A DNA stretch of 64,000 nt, taken from an uncultured Eubacteriales bacterium. Its GTDB lineage: Bacteria > Bacillota > Clostridia > Oscillospirales > Acutalibacteraceae. A program made the translations under genes and the position numbers. The stretch is from NCBI GenBank assembly GCA_900315605.1, contig OMZU01000014.1, forward strand, positions 1 to 64,000, in the 5' to 3' direction. Below, one piece after another: positions 54,301 to 64,000 of the stretch; the first letter of the stretch is position 1; every line of letters starts with the position of its first letter. Below the pieces are notes generated by a model. The model had not been told where the DNA came from and did no database searches. It saw only the letters and a program-made list of their open reading frames with translations.

Positions 54301-56280
54301 CTGCTTCTCACTGTCAAACTGATAATATATATGTTTGCCGCCTGTAGTAGTTATTTCTTTTGCTTCCATCGGGAACGGTGAGTCAATGATACTTGCAAGC
54401 TCGCCCTGTCCGTTTTCACTTGCGTTTGAAAGCCAGTCTCTGTTAAAAAACTTCATTTCCGGACCGTTATCATTAGTCGCACCGGATTTGAAATAGTTCG
54501 GTAATCCGTTTGAGGAAAGTGTTTTTCCGGTAAGACCCGGAACCGCCTTGTTTTGTCCGCCAAGATAGTTTGAGTTGTTGGCGTATTGATTATAATTGTA
54601 ATTTACAGTATTATCACCAGTAGCACTCGATGTTTCATATAAGTTACCAAAGTAAAGAGGATATGCTAATGAATTAGTGCTTGCATAAGCTTTCAAAGCT
54701 GTGTTGAGCTGATTATAAGGCGCACAATATCCAGTTTGTATAGCTCTTTCACTATGTTTGATACCTCCGATCCAGCATTCGTCGGTAAACTCTCCATTAG
54801 TATAATAATCAAAGAAGGTTGCCTTTACTTTGTTGTAGGTGCTGCCTGTTCCGCTGCCAAGAGCAGCTGTATACTGGTTTTTAGCTGCATTCTTTTTAAA
54901 AGTCGCACTGATATCGGTGATATTATGATTGCCGACTGTGATCTCAGCTCCCGAAGAAAGCGTTGAATCTCCGTCAGCAGTCAGAGTATCAAGCTGATAA
55001 CCGGATGAAGGAGAAGCGGTAAGGACGATTTTCTCTCCCTCATACGCGCTGGTTTCATAACCGGCTGAGGAATCCACAGTATGAGATTCCTGAACGTTTC
55101 CGCTTGAATCGGTTATTTTAACAGTAAGAGTACCGTTACCGCCCGATACCGCAGAAGCCTGGATCGTTCTGGCAGTTGCGTTGGTAAAGGTTACTTCTAC
55201 CTTTACATCACTCGACGGCATTCTAAAGGTAGCGGTATTTCCTGATGGAGTAACCGAAACAGAATTGTTATTTTTATCCTTTACTGTGAAAGTACTAACT
55301 GCTTTTCCTCTCTTTGGGGTTGCAGTTATTGTTACTGTCTCGGTCGGAGAAGCTGAAACTTTATCAACAGATACCGAACCGCCACCACCTTCACCGACTG
55401 TTGCGGTTACACTATAGGTAACAACATAAACAAGAGTTGCGGAAGCAGTGGTTGCAGCATCAGGCATTGTAAATGAATATTCATAATTGCTTCCGTTCTT
55501 TGTCAAAGCATATTCTGTTCCATTTATAACAGCCTTTTGAGGGATCCAGCCTGTGTCCGGGGTAACTGTTAAGGTCGCGGATTGTCCGACATTAAGAGCT
55601 TTTGTTTCACCCTCGGCAATAGTTGTGTTTCCCTGAGTTACCTTTACAACAGCATTTTCAACGGATGATACCGTAAGGTTCTTAGTTGGAATAGTTTCTG
55701 TGCCGGCTGTTACCCATGTACGTGAAAGGTCGCCGTTGACCCAGATTGTGTATTTTCCCGAGCCACCCTTCCAGCGGAAATCAGAAGATCTGTTCACACC
55801 AACACTTTTGGAATTGGCGGTGCCGGTGCTGTAGATATCTCTGTAACTGTCGTTATCAGAAGTAGATCCGTAATCCTTGTTGTTATAGCGGAATTTCCAG
55901 CTATAGGAAGAAATCTGACCTGTTGGATAAAAATAATCTCCGTTTTTTTGATACATTGTTTTTCCGCCGGCAGAACCGTTGATAACAACGTCTCCCGCTC
56001 CGACTGAATCGCCTGAATATGCGCCAACTGCATTGTCAGCGTCAAAACCGATATCGTCAGAATCGTTATCATCGAGAGCAGCACCCTCTGACTGAGAAGC
56101 TTCGTCCTGAGTGACCGAAGCTCCGGTAGATTCATCCTCAGCCTCTGCTGCGATAGGCTTTGAATCAACCTGCGCTGCGTCTGTGGCTATCAAGCCGACT
56201 GTCATGCACGATACCAGCATACACAGTGACAAAAGTACCGACAATGCCGAATGCGAATGGCGTTTTATTTTTGCTTTCAT
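51358..56280 (-). CDS. Large secreted fibro-slime domain protein
   Basis: A 1,640-aa exported protein. After a signal peptide (about 1-36) comes an acidic, Ser/Asp-rich linker to about 90, a beta-rich domain (about 90-190), and bacterial Ig/InlB-B-like repeats (about 195-465; VTPDTGWIPQKAVINGTEY, ITATPKRGKAVSTFTVKD). A fibro-slime/PA14-like domain follows, with the hallmark FEFTGDDDLWVFVDDHLVLD near 860. Next come Cna-B-like domains (about 990-1300; KGQFSDTFTFKN, GSFIITKDILDFDD) and an unassigned beta-rich C-terminus. No LPxTG motif or dockerin is seen. Fibro-slime proteins are found in fibre- and starch-degrading gut bacteria and probably act in adhesion. Confidence 0.88.
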   Translation of the reverse strand: MKAKIKRHSHSALSVLLSLCMLVSCMTVGLIATDAAQVDSKPIAAEAEDESTGASVTQDEASQSEGAALDDNDSDDIGFDADNAVGAYSGDSVGAGDVVINGSAGGKTMYQKNGDYFYPTGQISSYSWKFRYNNKDYGSTSDNDSYRDIYSTGTANSKSVGVNRSSDFRWKGGSGKYTIWVNGDLSRTWVTAGTETIPTKNLTVSSVENAVVKVTQGNTTIAEGETKALNVGQSATLTVTPDTGWIPQKAVINGTEYALTKNGSNYEYSFTMPDAATTASATLVYVVTYSVTATVGEGGGGSVSVDKVSASPTETVTITATPKRGKAVSTFTVKDKNNNSVSVTPSGNTATFRMPSSDVKVEVTFTNATARTIQASAVSGGNGTLTVKITDSSGNVQESHTVDSSAGYETSAYEGEKIVLTASPSSGYQLDTLTADGDSTLSSGAEITVGNHNITDISATFKKNAAKNQYTAALGSGTGSTYNKVKATFFDYYTNGEFTDECWIGGIKHSERAIQTGYCAPYNQLNTALKAYASTNSLAYPLYFGNLYETSSATGDNTVNYNYNQYANNSNYLGGQNKAVPGLTGKTLSSNGLPNYFKSGATNDNGPEMKFFNRDWLSNASENGQGELASIIDSPFPMEAKEITTTGGKHIYYQFDSEKQNLWFEGLPTYSNSTVYFDDTNTQNSIWYAHFFNSTNTSNTRNIPMTNVEGHIWKADNPDTSVYDMVCFCKMSNSSAPYGSWGGNDSNVWNWTHDLTCPTGADNKLCFKTDGGYDGTNNKNMKGDWVAYKKVSPNPATPTVNYSTSASDAVYSPEYNNRGIYPFDHSHKGGQAWDLGFGVSMEIKFTLGPEGQTDDGADQKFEFTGDDDLWVFVDDHLVLDLGGAHKQTEGSINFHTLTVSAPATYSIGNGAVRNQKFGEWSSSTGSSVGAGEDYWFDTTKSAHTMKIFYLERGMYDSNLKFGFSMYPQPDEYDVEKIVDVDTNSLNPGLKGQFSDTFTFKNTSEDSKGGNSDYDVYKSSDDTKLTSESLKTNDQRDFSLEISDVGSGVPATVENKYAKFSKVFTVGKNLNTTEIISGRYQYDTSYKVLDLENNNSIVKAGDGTDTGPFKFRTTVAGADPDIDPTRFKTQFTNVLKTGSFIITKDILDFDDPDTEFPFKVTIKMPTAGNLAEYSFNTENLVYKSSSDGFTEPKSLGAGGIGVIHEYEYVRIDGIPLGAYVTVTEPYITDSKYTVNGVGKAKCYKMVTINNNQDVSGNQTILIPKPTDGTKFTEVTFNLKNFDIVTITNEPKTYRLDYKFPTRLYGDKIYKLTGYMTPDMVDKGYVYINGNVVGLTQMFASDNIPYESNFMKDIIWNSNPTDGTPSGHLDQTVSKPGVDDYNLFTAYSADKTLIVAIDTDGNGTYDKMIDELRCGEAILDGSSYVSGTKSGDTPSYWNIYKMDEITGAKGEFVAKCYSTDFNYVAYDNYFVDAVYGQGKNTEKYTALAEVTSVDLGITRNHWNDTVSGEPDSYGSYDLADTEYDRLYIDFALSYNINGLKINSNDTTGVSVGYKIVILNADDSVNKVVKTVSLNKTELDNKNRVHAYYGVKNTLANRGYTLGIIAYADHPGGHTESRPMKFELDTIGSKQASGFYDTGRPEE

Positions 56281-56655
56281 TTTTTTACCTCCATTCTGGA
56301 TTTATAAAATTTTATTAATTCCTATATATAAACAAATGCCGCGCAATTATTTATTAACTGCACGCTCGGGGATTGGAAAAGACTCAGACTTGTTTTTCGT
56401 ACTCCCGAATCTGCATTTGATTTTTTTTGCCCTTATAATGTGCTTGCTGTGAAAAAAAGCATATATATAGAAACACCTAACCTAATTATAGCCTATTATA
56501 TATGTAATGATAATAGCATACTTTTTGAAATTTTACAACACTTTTCATAAAAATTTTTTGTTTTTTTATCAGTATATCCAGTATTTTTCTAATTTTGAAT
56601 TATTCTATTATCTTGTTGTATATTGCTGAAATATTTTATAGATTTTGCGGCAAAA
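56281..56655. other. Upstream region of the fibro-slime gene
   Basis: A very AT-rich, T-run-rich gap. It includes TATAAT-like words on the minus strand near 56480-56500 that could serve as the -10 box, but I cannot fix the promoter. Confidence 0.3.
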
Positions 56656-56665
56656 CCTATCTTTA

Positions 56666-57000
56666 GTGTGGAGTGTGGAGTGTGGAGTTGTTGTCGGGAA
56701 GAAAAAATCTATTTAAAAAATGCGTTTGTTCCCGACTGGATAATTATGGATATAGTTTTAGTTTTCCTTAACTAGTCGTAGGGGCGCACCCATGTGTGCG
56801 CCCTCGGAAGCAACGGTTTTTTGGTAGGGCGCACACGCGGGTGCGCCCCTACGGTACGTAAAAAATATGCTATACAAATATAAATACAGTCGGGAACAAA
56901 GGTATTTTATAGATAAATTCTGTCTTCCCGACCGAAACTCCACACTCCACACTCCAAACTCCACACTAATAAAACTGTGCCCCCGAATCATGCGGTGTTG
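56666..57000. repeat. Nested palindromic element, full copy with GCACCC core
   Basis: Left units AGTGTGGAGTGTGGAG, TGTCGGGAAG and a GCGTTTGTTCCCGACTGG arm. The core is CGTAGGGGCGCACCCATGTG (about 56777) with GGGTGCGCCCCTACGG (about 56839-56854). The inverted arm ATACAGTCGGGAACAAAGG, TTCCCGACCGAAACTCCACA and three more units follow. A decayed outer end (GAATCATGCGGTGTTGGC) closes it just before the uvrA stop. Confidence 0.85.
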
Positions 57001-57003
57001 GCT

Positions 57004-59829
57004 TTACTTTTCAAGCAGGGGTTTCAGATATTGTCCGGTAAATGATTTTTCGTTTTTAGAAATTTGTTCCGGTGTTCCGGTCGCTATGACCTCTCCGCCC
57101 ATGTCGCCGCCCTCGGGTCCGAGGTCGATTATATGGTCGGCGGTTTTGATAAGGTCAAGGTTGTGCTCGATCACCACAACGGTGTTGCCGCCCTCGACCA
57201 GCATTTGGAGCACGTCCACCAGCCGGTGAACGTCGGCGATATGCAAGCCGGTGGTCGGCTCGTCAAGAATATATATCGTCTTGCCGGTGCTGCGCTTTGA
57301 AAGCTCGGTGGCAAGCTTTACGCGCTGCGCCTCGCCGCCCGAAAGCGTTGTTGCCGGCTGACCCAGCTTGATATAGCCCAAGCCTACATCGTACAGAGTT
57401 TTCAGCCTGCGGAAGAGCTTTGGATGATTTGCAAAAAACTCCATTGCCTCCTCAACGGTCATGTCGAGCACGTCGCTTATCGACTTGCCCTTGTATTTTA
57501 CCTCAAGCGTTTCGCGGTTGTATCGCTTGCCCTTGCAGACCTCGCAGGGAACGTAGACGTCCGAAAGAAAGTGCATTTCGATCTTGATTATTCCGTCGCC
57601 CTGGCAAGCCTCGCACCTGCCGCCCTTGACATTGAACGAAAATCTGCTCTGGGTAAAGCCGCGCATCTTTGCGTCGTTGGTCGAGGCAAACAACGCGCGG
57701 ATGTCGGTGAACAGTCCGGTGTAGGTCGCCGCGTTTGAGCGCGGAGTTCTTCCGATCGGGCTTTGGTCGATCTCGATCACCTTGTCAAGATTATCTATTC
57801 CCCTTATCGCCTTGTGCTTTCCGGGGGTGGTCTTTGCGCGGTTCAGCTCGCGCGCAAGAGCCTTGTACAAAATCTCGTTGACAAGCGAGCTTTTGCCCGA
57901 GCCCGAAACCCCGGTCACGCAGACCAGCTCGCCGAGTGGGATTTTGACGTTGATATTTTTTAGATTATTCTCCGCCGCGCCGACGATCTCAAGAAAATTT
58001 CCGTTGCCGCCGCGCCGCTTTTCGGGAACGGGAACGCTGCGCTTGCCGCTGAGATACTGACCCGTTACCGACGCCTCGCACGCCTTTATCGCGTCAACGT
58101 CACCGGTGCAGACGATCTCTCCCCCGTGGATCCCCGCGCCCGGTCCCACATCAACGATGCAGTCTGCGGCGTACATCGTGTCCTCGTCGTGCTCAACAAC
58201 TATCACGGTGTTGCCCAGGTCGCGCAGGCGTTTGAGCGTGCCGAGCAGCTTTTCGTTGTCGCGCTGGTGCAAGCCGATGCTCGGCTCGTCGAGGATATAG
58301 AGCACGCCCATCAGCGAGCTGCCGATCTGGGTGGCAAGGCGGATTCGCTGGCTTTCGCCGCCGCTGAGGGTGCCGGAGCTGCGCGCAAGCGTGAGATAGC
58401 CGAGCCCGACGCTCTTTAGAAAGCTGAGCCTTTCGATGATCTCTTTGATGATCTCGGCTCCGATGATCTTTTCCTTTTCACTCAGGGTCAGTGATTTTAC
58501 AAATTCAAGCGAATCAACGACCGATTTTTTGCAGAAATCCGAAATGTTGATCCCGCCCACAGTCACGGCGAGGCTCTCCTTTGAAAGACGCTCTCCGTGG
58601 CACTCGTCGCAGGGGATCTCGGTCATATAGGAGCGGATCTCGTCCTTGATCCAGTTGCTGCTCGTCTCGTTGTAGCGGCGTTCAAGGTTGGTGATTATAC
58701 CCTCAAAGGGCTGCTCATAGGTTCCGCTGCCGTAGACCGACTTGCGGTGGATCGTCAGCTTTTCGTCACCGGTTCCGTAGAGGATAATATTTATCACGTC
58801 GTCGGGAATGTTTTTGAGCGGCTCGCTGAGCGAAAAATTGTATTTTTTGGCAAGTGCTTCAAAATACATCGCAGCGATCGAGCTGCCCTCCATTGCCCAT
58901 CCGCTGCCCTTGATGCCGCCGTCGCGTATGCTTTTATTCTTGTCGGGAATTATTTTGTTCTCGTCGATTTTGAGGAACACGCCTAGACCGGTGCATTTCG
59001 GGCAGGCTCCAAACGGATTGTTAAACGAGAACATCCTGGGAGTAAGGTCGTCAATGCTCACGCCGTGCTCGGGGCAGGCGTATTTTTGCGAAAAGGTGAC
59101 GTCCTCTCCGTCGGCAAAGCTGACCAAAATCAGCCCTCCGGATAGCTTTGATGCGGTTTCGATGCTGTCGGAAAGGCGCGAGGTGATTTCGGGCTTGATA
59201 ACAAGCCTGTCAACGATCACCTCTATATTATGCTTTTTATTTTTCTCTATTGGAATTTTCTCCGAGAGGTCATAGATTATTCCGTCTACCCGAACGCGAA
59301 CAAAGCCGGACTTGCGCGCCGCGTCAAGCACCTTGGCGTGCTCGCCCTTTCTGCCTCTTACAACAGGCGACATGACCTGAAGCTTGGTTCCTTCCTCGCG
59401 CTCCATGATCTTGTCAACGATCTGGTCAACAGTCTGCTGGCGGATCTCGCGGCCGCAGACCGTGCAGTGCGGAACGCCGATCCTGGCGTACAAAAGCCTG
59501 AGATAGTCATAAATCTCCGTCACCGTTCCGACGGTCGAACGCGGGTTTTTGGACGTGGTTTTTTGGTCTATTGATATCGCAGGAGACAAGCCCTCGATGC
59601 TCTCAACGTTGGGCTTGTCCATCTGACCGAGAAACATTCGCGCATAGCTCGAAAGGCTCTCGACGTATCTTCGCTGACCCTCGGCATAGATCGTGTCAAA
59701 CGCGAGCGAGCTCTTGCCCGACCCCGACAAGCCTGTGATGACAACAAGCTTGTTGCGCGGGATCTCAACGTTGATATTTTTGAGGTTGTGCTCCTTCGCG
59801 CCCTTTACAATAATTTTATCACTTGCCAC
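57004..59829 (-). CDS. uvrA: Excinuclease ABC subunit A
   Basis: A 941-aa damage-recognition ATPase of nucleotide excision repair. It has two ABC modules: Walker [10 protein letters not shown] near residue 32 and GVSGSGKSS near 642, with signature LSGGESQR and LSGGEAQR. Zinc modules include CPEHGVS-CPKC and [15 protein letters not shown]. Full length. Monocistronic, downstream of ftsH. Confidence 0.97.
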   Translation of the reverse strand: MASDKIIVKGAKEHNLKNINVEIPRNKLVVITGLSGSGKSSLAFDTIYAEGQRRYVESLSSYARMFLGQMDKPNVESIEGLSPAISIDQKTTSKNPRSTVGTVTEIYDYLRLLYARIGVPHCTVCGREIRQQTVDQIVDKIMEREEGTKLQVMSPVVRGRKGEHAKVLDAARKSGFVRVRVDGIIYDLSEKIPIEKNKKHNIEVIVDRLVIKPEITSRLSDSIETASKLSGGLILVSFADGEDVTFSQKYACPEHGVSIDDLTPRMFSFNNPFGACPKCTGLGVFLKIDENKIIPDKNKSIRDGGIKGSGWAMEGSSIAAMYFEALAKKYNFSLSEPLKNIPDDVINIILYGTGDEKLTIHRKSVYGSGTYEQPFEGIITNLERRYNETSSNWIKDEIRSYMTEIPCDECHGERLSKESLAVTVGGINISDFCKKSVVDSLEFVKSLTLSEKEKIIGAEIIKEIIERLSFLKSVGLGYLTLARSSGTLSGGESQRIRLATQIGSSLMGVLYILDEPSIGLHQRDNEKLLGTLKRLRDLGNTVIVVEHDEDTMYAADCIVDVGPGAGIHGGEIVCTGDVDAIKACEASVTGQYLSGKRSVPVPEKRRGGNGNFLEIVGAAENNLKNINVKIPLGELVCVTGVSGSGKSSLVNEILYKALARELNRAKTTPGKHKAIRGIDNLDKVIEIDQSPIGRTPRSNAATYTGLFTDIRALFASTNDAKMRGFTQSRFSFNVKGGRCEACQGDGIIKIEMHFLSDVYVPCEVCKGKRYNRETLEVKYKGKSISDVLDMTVEEAMEFFANHPKLFRRLKTLYDVGLGYIKLGQPATTLSGGEAQRVKLATELSKRSTGKTIYILDEPTTGLHIADVHRLVDVLQMLVEGGNTVVVIEHNLDLIKTADHIIDLGPEGGDMGGEVIATGTPEQISKNEKSFTGQYLKPLLEK

Positions 59830-59849
59830 TTTTTTACCTCTTTAAAGTA

Positions 59850-59879
59850 CGCCCTGCACATTGATTTCAGTGCAGGGCG
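59850..59879. other. Hairpin in the uvrA upstream region
   Basis: CGCCCTGCAC (59850-59859) and GTGCAGGGCG (59870-59879) form a perfect 10-bp stem with a 10-nt loop, about 20 nt upstream of uvrA. In the minus direction no T-run follows, so it may be a 5'-leader structure rather than a terminator. Confidence 0.45.
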
Positions 59880-59974
59880 GTTGTTTATTATTCTTGTAAA
59901 GAATTAATTCGCAATATTATTCTAACTTAAAAATCATTGTCAACTACTTAAAGAAAAATCGGAAACCTTTGATG

Positions 59975-60054
59975 TGTAGGGGCGCACCCGCGTGTGCGCC
60001 CTCGGAAGCAATGGCTTTATAGGTAGGTCGCACACACGGGTGCGACCCTACGAT
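59975..60054. repeat. Palindromic core element alone
   Basis: GTAGGGGCGCACCCGCGTGT at the left and CACGGGTGCGACCCTACG at the right, without the outer arms. It lies between ftsH and uvrA. Confidence 0.65.
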
Positions 60055-60097
60055 CTTTACTTTAAGGTTGCTGATATTGATTTTTGAATTAATAATT

Positions 60098-62143
60098 TTA
60101 TTCTTCTGTAGAATTATTATCCGCTGCTTCGGGCTCTTCCTCGGGGATCTCGGGCTCGATCGGCTCAACATATGTGCCGTTCATAACAGCCTCAAAGTCC
60201 TCGCTGCCCATTTTCTCATGCTTGATAAGATATGCGGCGATCTCGTGGAGCTTGTCGATGTTTTCGCCCAAAATCTTTTCCGCTCTTGCATAAGCGTCGT
60301 TGACGATCTCAAGCACAAGCTCGTCGATCTTGGCTGCGGTCGCCTCGGAATAATCCTGGGTGCGCGCCATGTCTCTGCCGAGGAACACGCTTCCGTTGTC
60401 CGCACCGTAGTTGATGCAGCCGAGCTCCTTGGTCATGCCGTACTTTGTTACCATTGCACGGGCGGTCTTGGTCGCCTTTTCAATATCGTTGGACGCGCCT
60501 GTTGAGATGTCGTCCAAGATCATAGCCTCGGCAACACGTCCGCCGAGCGAAACAACGATGTCCTCGATCATCTCGTTGCGCGAGCTATAGGATTTGTCCT
60601 CGGTCGGAAGCGGCATTGTGTAGCCGCCTGCCATTCCGCGCGGAATGATCGAAATTTCGTGGACCGGATCCTGGGTTTCGAGCTTGTCAAAGAGGATAGC
60701 GTGACCTGCCTCGTGATAGGCGGTGAGCTTCTTTTCCTTGTCGCTCATAACCTTTGATTTTTTCTCTGCACCCACAACTACCTTGATCGTGGCTTCCTCG
60801 ATCTCCTGCATTGTGATCGCCTTTTTGTTCTTTCTTGCGGCGAGCAAAGCTGCCTCGTTGAGCAGGTTTTCAAGGTCTGCACCGGTAAAGCCGGCGGTGG
60901 TTTTTGCGATAGTTTTGAGCTTTACGTCGGGAGCAAGCGGCTTTTTGCGCGCGTGTACCCTGAGTATCGCCTCACGTCCGTTTACGTCCGGATAGCTTAC
61001 AACAACCTGGCGGTCGAATCTGCCCGGTCTGAGCAGAGCCGGATCGAGAACATCCGGTCGGTTGGTCGCGGCGATAAGGATAACTCCCTCGTTCACGCCG
61101 AAGCCGTCCATTTCGACAAGCAGCTGGTTGAGCGTTTGCTCACGCTCGTCGTTGCCGCCGCCGAGACCTGCGCCTCTCTGTCTGCCCACGGCGTCGATTT
61201 CGTCAATAAATATGATACACGGCGAGTTCTTCTTTGCCTGGTCAAACAGGTCTCTTACTCTTGAAGCACCCACGCCGACGAACATTTCTACAAAATCCGA
61301 GCCCGAGATCGAGAAGAACGGAACTCCGGCTTCGCCGGCAACCGCCCTTGCAAGCAGGGTCTTACCTGTTCCGGGAGGTCCGAAGAGCAGCACGCCCTTG
61401 GGGATCCTCGCGCCCAGCTTGTTGAATTTTTCTGGGTTCTTCAGGAACTCGACAACCTCTTGCAGCTCTTCCTTTTCTTCGTCTGCGCCTGCAACGTCGT
61501 CAAAGGTCGTCTTGCGGTTTTCGTCGTTTGTATTCTTGATTTTGGCTTTGCCAAAGCTCATTTCCTTGCCGCCAAAGCCCGCGCCGCCCATTCTCTTCAT
61601 CAGGAAGATCCAAAGCGCGATGCAGCCTGCGGCGATAACAAAGGTGGGAATAAGCTCAAACAGCAGCGAATTGTCGCTTGCGCGAACATAGTTGTGCTTT
61701 ATTGTCGCGCCTGCCTCGTCTGCGGAAGCCTCATAGGGCTTGATATCGTCCAAAAATCTTTGGATATCCGCGAGCTGACCCTCAACAACAACCTGCTTGG
61801 GGGCTTGGGGAGCTCCCGTGATTTTGTTGCCCAGCGAGGTCGTTGCCGACTGAGTAGCAGGCTCGGTGGTCGGCTGGGTCGATGACTCAGTTGACGAGGT
61901 GTTGGCTGAGTCCTTATTGTGCTCATATGCCTTTTCGCCCTCTTTTAGAGTTAGCTTTATGACTCCCGAGCCGTAGTTTACGGTGTAGCTGTCAACCTTG
62001 CCGTCAATAAAATACTGCTCCAGCTCCGAGGTTATCGGCGGTTCTGTCTGAACCGAGCGGAATATCATTGTCGCGCCGAGCACTATCAGTATAAGCACAC
62101 ACAGCGGAAAAATTATGTTGCGCAGCTTTCGTTTGTTGTCCAA
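60098..62143 (-). CDS. ftsH: ATP-dependent zinc metalloprotease FtsH
   Basis: A 681-aa membrane AAA protease that degrades membrane and short-lived proteins. It has two transmembrane helices (about 9-28 and 165-185) around an exported domain with a Ser/Thr-rich linker, then Walker A GPPGTGKT, Walker [12 protein letters not shown], the second region of homology [19 protein letters not shown], and the zinc site HEAGH. I prefer the TTG at 62143: AAGGAG lies 8 nt upstream, while the GTG at 62152 overlaps that site. It follows hpt, as in many Firmicutes. Confidence 0.95.
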   Translation of the reverse strand: MDNKRKLRNIIFPLCVLILIVLGATMIFRSVQTEPPITSELEQYFIDGKVDSYTVNYGSGVIKLTLKEGEKAYEHNKDSANTSSTESSTQPTTEPATQSATTSLGNKITGAPQAPKQVVVEGQLADIQRFLDDIKPYEASADEAGATIKHNYVRASDNSLLFELIPTFVIAAGCIALWIFLMKRMGGAGFGGKEMSFGKAKIKNTNDENRKTTFDDVAGADEEKEELQEVVEFLKNPEKFNKLGARIPKGVLLFGPPGTGKTLLARAVAGEAGVPFFSISGSDFVEMFVGVGASRVRDLFDQAKKNSPCIIFIDEIDAVGRQRGAGLGGGNDEREQTLNQLLVEMDGFGVNEGVILIAATNRPDVLDPALLRPGRFDRQVVVSYPDVNGREAILRVHARKKPLAPDVKLKTIAKTTAGFTGADLENLLNEAALLAARKNKKAITMQEIEEATIKVVVGAEKKSKVMSDKEKKLTAYHEAGHAILFDKLETQDPVHEISIIPRGMAGGYTMPLPTEDKSYSSRNEMIEDIVVSLGGRVAEAMILDDISTGASNDIEKATKTARAMVTKYGMTKELGCINYGADNGSVFLGRDMARTQDYSEATAAKIDELVLEIVNDAYARAEKILGENIDKLHEIAAYLIKHEKMGSEDFEAVMNGTYVEPIEPEIPEEEPEAADNNSTEE

Positions 62144-62218
62144 TAATATCACTCCTTCGCGGCGTTATAAGCAAACGCCGTTTATGCAAAGCCGTTTTAT
62201 TCGTTGTTATTATTCTGA

Positions 62219-62758
62219 TTAAGAATTATAAACCTCCGGCTTTAAAACTCCCACAAAGGGAAGGTTTCTGTATTTTTCATCATAATCAAGACCGTAGCCG
62301 ACAATGAACTCGTCGGGAATAACGGTTCCGGCATAGTCGGGCTCGATCTCTATGACTCTTCTTTCGGGCTTGTCAAACATTGTGCAGATCTTGACCTCGG
62401 CAGCTCCGCGCCTTTTGAGGTAATCCACAACATAAGAAAGCGTGTGTCCCGAGTCTATGATATCCTCAAGTATAAGGATGTTTTTGCCGTCGATCGGACC
62501 CGAAATATCCTTGACGATATTAACAACGCCGGAGCTTTCGGTGCTTCCGCCGTAGCTTGATGTTACCATAAAATCAATGGCAAAGTCAAGATTTATCCGT
62601 CTGATTATATCCGACATAAACACAACGCTGCCCTTCAAAAGTCCAACAGCGAGAAACTCTTTGTTATTATAGTCTTTTTCGATCTGTTTTGCAAGTCTGT
62701 TCACAATATCTTCAAGAACTTTTTCGGAATAAAGTACTCTTTCAATGTCCTTATGCAT
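62219..62758 (-). CDS. hpt: Hypoxanthine phosphoribosyltransferase
   Basis: A 179-aa purine salvage enzyme making IMP/GMP from hypoxanthine or guanine. The PRPP loop ILILEDIIDSGHTL, the GLLKGSVVFMSD segment and the flexible loop SSYGGSTESSG are in place. It overlaps tilS by 8 nt, giving the conserved tilS-hpt-ftsH order. Confidence 0.95.
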   Translation of the reverse strand: MHKDIERVLYSEKVLEDIVNRLAKQIEKDYNNKEFLAVGLLKGSVVFMSDIIRRINLDFAIDFMVTSSYGGSTESSGVVNIVKDISGPIDGKNILILEDIIDSGHTLSYVVDYLKRRGAAEVKICTMFDKPERRVIEIEPDYAGTVIPDEFIVGYGLDYDEKYRNLPFVGVLKPEVYNS

Positions 62759-64000
62759 TGTATTCTTCCCCTTTTTTGCCCATAATCTTTATTTCAAGCT
62801 GCGTTTCGCGCCTGAAAATCCTTCCTTCGCGCGAAAATCCCAGTCCCTCGCACCAAAGCACGGTCTCTCCGTCGGCGAGCACAACAAGCCTGTCCCTAAG
62901 CTCGCGCGGAATTCCCTGCTCGTTCATTGCCTTGCGCAAGGGCTTTGTTATGCCCCTGTCGGAAAACGTGAAGCGATCTCCGCTTTTTCTTGTTCGCGCG
63001 CATATTGTTTTGTTTTTTGAAAAATCACTGTTTTCGGTTTCAAATATATATTGTTTGCCGTCAAAGCAAAATTCAAGCCTTTTGCCAAGAAAATAATTCG
63101 GAGGCTCCTCCGATTTTTCGCTGCTTCGGCAAAATCTCAGCGTGCCCTGAGCCGACAAAAGCGTGACGTCCTTGCTCAGCTCGACCGCGCCTCCGTGAAG
63201 CACGGCTTCTTCCATCAGCATTATGTGGCGATGCTCCGCAGAAAAACCTGCGTTCTCCGCGCACAAAACCGACAAAGCACGGTGAAGCACGGCGGAATGT
63301 GCCGCAGACAATTTATTGCAGCTCCAGCCGTATTCGGTTTTGCTGCTTTCAATCAGCTTTTTTGCCTGACCGCCGACAAAATCCGCAGTCTCGCCCGCAC
63401 TCTCGCAAAACCTAAGCGCGGCTTTTTCGAGCGAGGGATTAAGCGATCTTAAAACCGGGATCACGCCGTGGCGGATCTTGTTCCTTGTATAATCATCGCT
63501 GAGGTTGGTGCTGTCGGTCACATAATCAAGCGCGTTTTCCGAACAGTAGGCTTCAACCTCGGCGCGGGTTATCTCAATCAGCGGTCTGATTATCCTGCCC
63601 CTGACCGGAGCGATTCCGACCGCGCCCGCAACCGACGAGCCCCTTGTGATATTAAAGATCAGGGTTTCAACATTGTCCGAGGCTGTGTGAGCAGTTGCGA
63701 TTTTTGCGTTGAGTTTTCGGGAGAGCTCGTCAAAAAAAGCGTATCTCTCCTCTCGTCCGCAAAGCTCCACGCTGATTTTGCGCCTTGCGGCAAGCTCGGT
63801 TATATTCAGCTTTTTTATAAAAAGCTTTGTATTATATTTCTCACAAAGAATTTTGCAAAAGCTCTCATCGCGCTCCGCTTCTTCTCCGCGTATCCCGTGA
63901 TTGAGGTGCGCGGCGTAAATCGTGAGATCATAAATTTCTTTTATAGAATTAAGTGTGCTCAGCAGCGCGGTTGAATCCGCACCGCCCGACAAGGCGACAA
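62751..64000 (-). CDS. tilS: tRNA(Ile)-lysidine synthetase, partial
   Basis: The C-terminal 416 residues of TilS, which converts cytidine 34 of tRNA-Ile(CAU) to lysidine. The gene runs off the right edge: the frame continues as VALSGGADSTALL at the border, with the pyrophosphatase loop SGGADS. The central domain (NHGIRGEEAERDE, HTASDNVET, RPLIEITRAEVEAYC, NKIRHGVIP) and a C-terminal substrate domain are present. The start is outside the window. Confidence 0.95.
   Translation of the reverse strand, partial: VALSGGADSTALLSTLNSIKEIYDLTIYAAHLNHGIRGEEAERDESFCKILCEKYNTKLFIKKLNITELAARRKISVELCGREERYAFFDELSRKLNAKIATAHTASDNVETLIFNITRGSSVAGAVGIAPVRGRIIRPLIEITRAEVEAYCSENALDYVTDSTNLSDDYTRNKIRHGVIPVLRSLNPSLEKAALRFCESAGETADFVGGQAKKLIESSKTEYGWSCNKLSAAHSAVLHRALSVLCAENAGFSAEHRHIMLMEEAVLHGGAVELSKDVTLLSAQGTLRFCRSSEKSEEPPNYFLGKRLEFCFDGKQYIFETENSDFSKNKTICARTRKSGDRFTFSDRGITKPLRKAMNEQGIPRELRDRLVVLADGETVLWCEGLGFSREGRIFRRETQLEIKIMGKKGEEYNA

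Overview
The window looks like chromosomal DNA of a gut Ruminococcus-like Clostridia (Oscillospiraceae). The support is two secreted dockerin-bearing serpins, a secreted dockerin-bearing GH13 amylase with a C-terminal starch-binding-like module, a dockerin-bearing leucine-rich protein, a Trp T-box in front of the trp operon, and clostridial-type tRNAs and housekeeping genes (tilS-hpt-ftsH, uvrA, yebC). The dockerin/amylase set resembles the amylosome of Ruminococcus bromii and its relatives, but the species cannot be fixed from the sequence alone.

Layout. 1-2,060: a decayed radical-SAM start, a PAP2-family membrane protein and a membrane-anchored XRE regulator. 2,034-13,063: a complete type I-C CRISPR-Cas locus transcribed leftwards (cas3-cas5c-cas8c-cas7c-cas4-cas1-cas2, leader, 50 full repeats plus one degenerate terminal repeat). 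13,782-18,453: an iron module (FeoB-associated Cys-rich peptide, feoB, two feoA genes, a DtxR-type regulator, flavodoxin) carrying a recurring GTTAG-N6-CTAAC palindrome. 19,145-24,990: trpEGDCFA, lacking trpB, under a Trp T-box. 25,028-28,367: tandem dockerin-serpins. 28,590-37,792: YjbR, YebC, patatin, NhaC, LtrA, branched-chain aminotransferase and an AAA-CYTH protein. 37,868-40,735: a tRNA cluster (Arg, His, a tRNA-Lys remnant lacking its D and anticodon arms, Gln) followed by small accessory genes separated by repeats. 41,038-47,269: malic enzyme, amylase and a CHAP/SH3/FN3-like wall hydrolase. 47,330-51,345: decayed or small membrane genes, a GT39-like membrane glycosyltransferase, an LRR-dockerin protein and an unlisted 46-aa peptide gene. 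51,358-56,280: a 1,640-aa fibro-slime secreted protein. 57,004-64,000: uvrA, ftsH, hpt and partial tilS.

How parts work together. The Cas operon and array form a self-contained immunity system with a clear age axis: the repeat changed once, in the hairpin loop of the crRNA, and every younger repeat carries the new base. The Feo genes, DtxR regulator and flavodoxin form a plausible iron-starvation regulon sharing one operator. The dockerin proteins, CHAP protein and fibro-slime/LRR operon are extracellular.

The most unusual non-coding content is a family of concentric palindromic intergenic elements (at least eleven full or partial copies), nested inside shorter MITE-like ends and lying inside operons and 5' leaders. 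A second striking structure is a 37-bp direct repeat that begins in the 3' end of tRNA-Gln and brackets a single four-helix-bundle gene, like a very small tRNA-integrated cassette. I found no clearly new multi-gene defence or biosynthetic system; the best candidates for undescribed biology are these elements, the 46-aa peptide gene, and the structured region upstream of flavodoxin.
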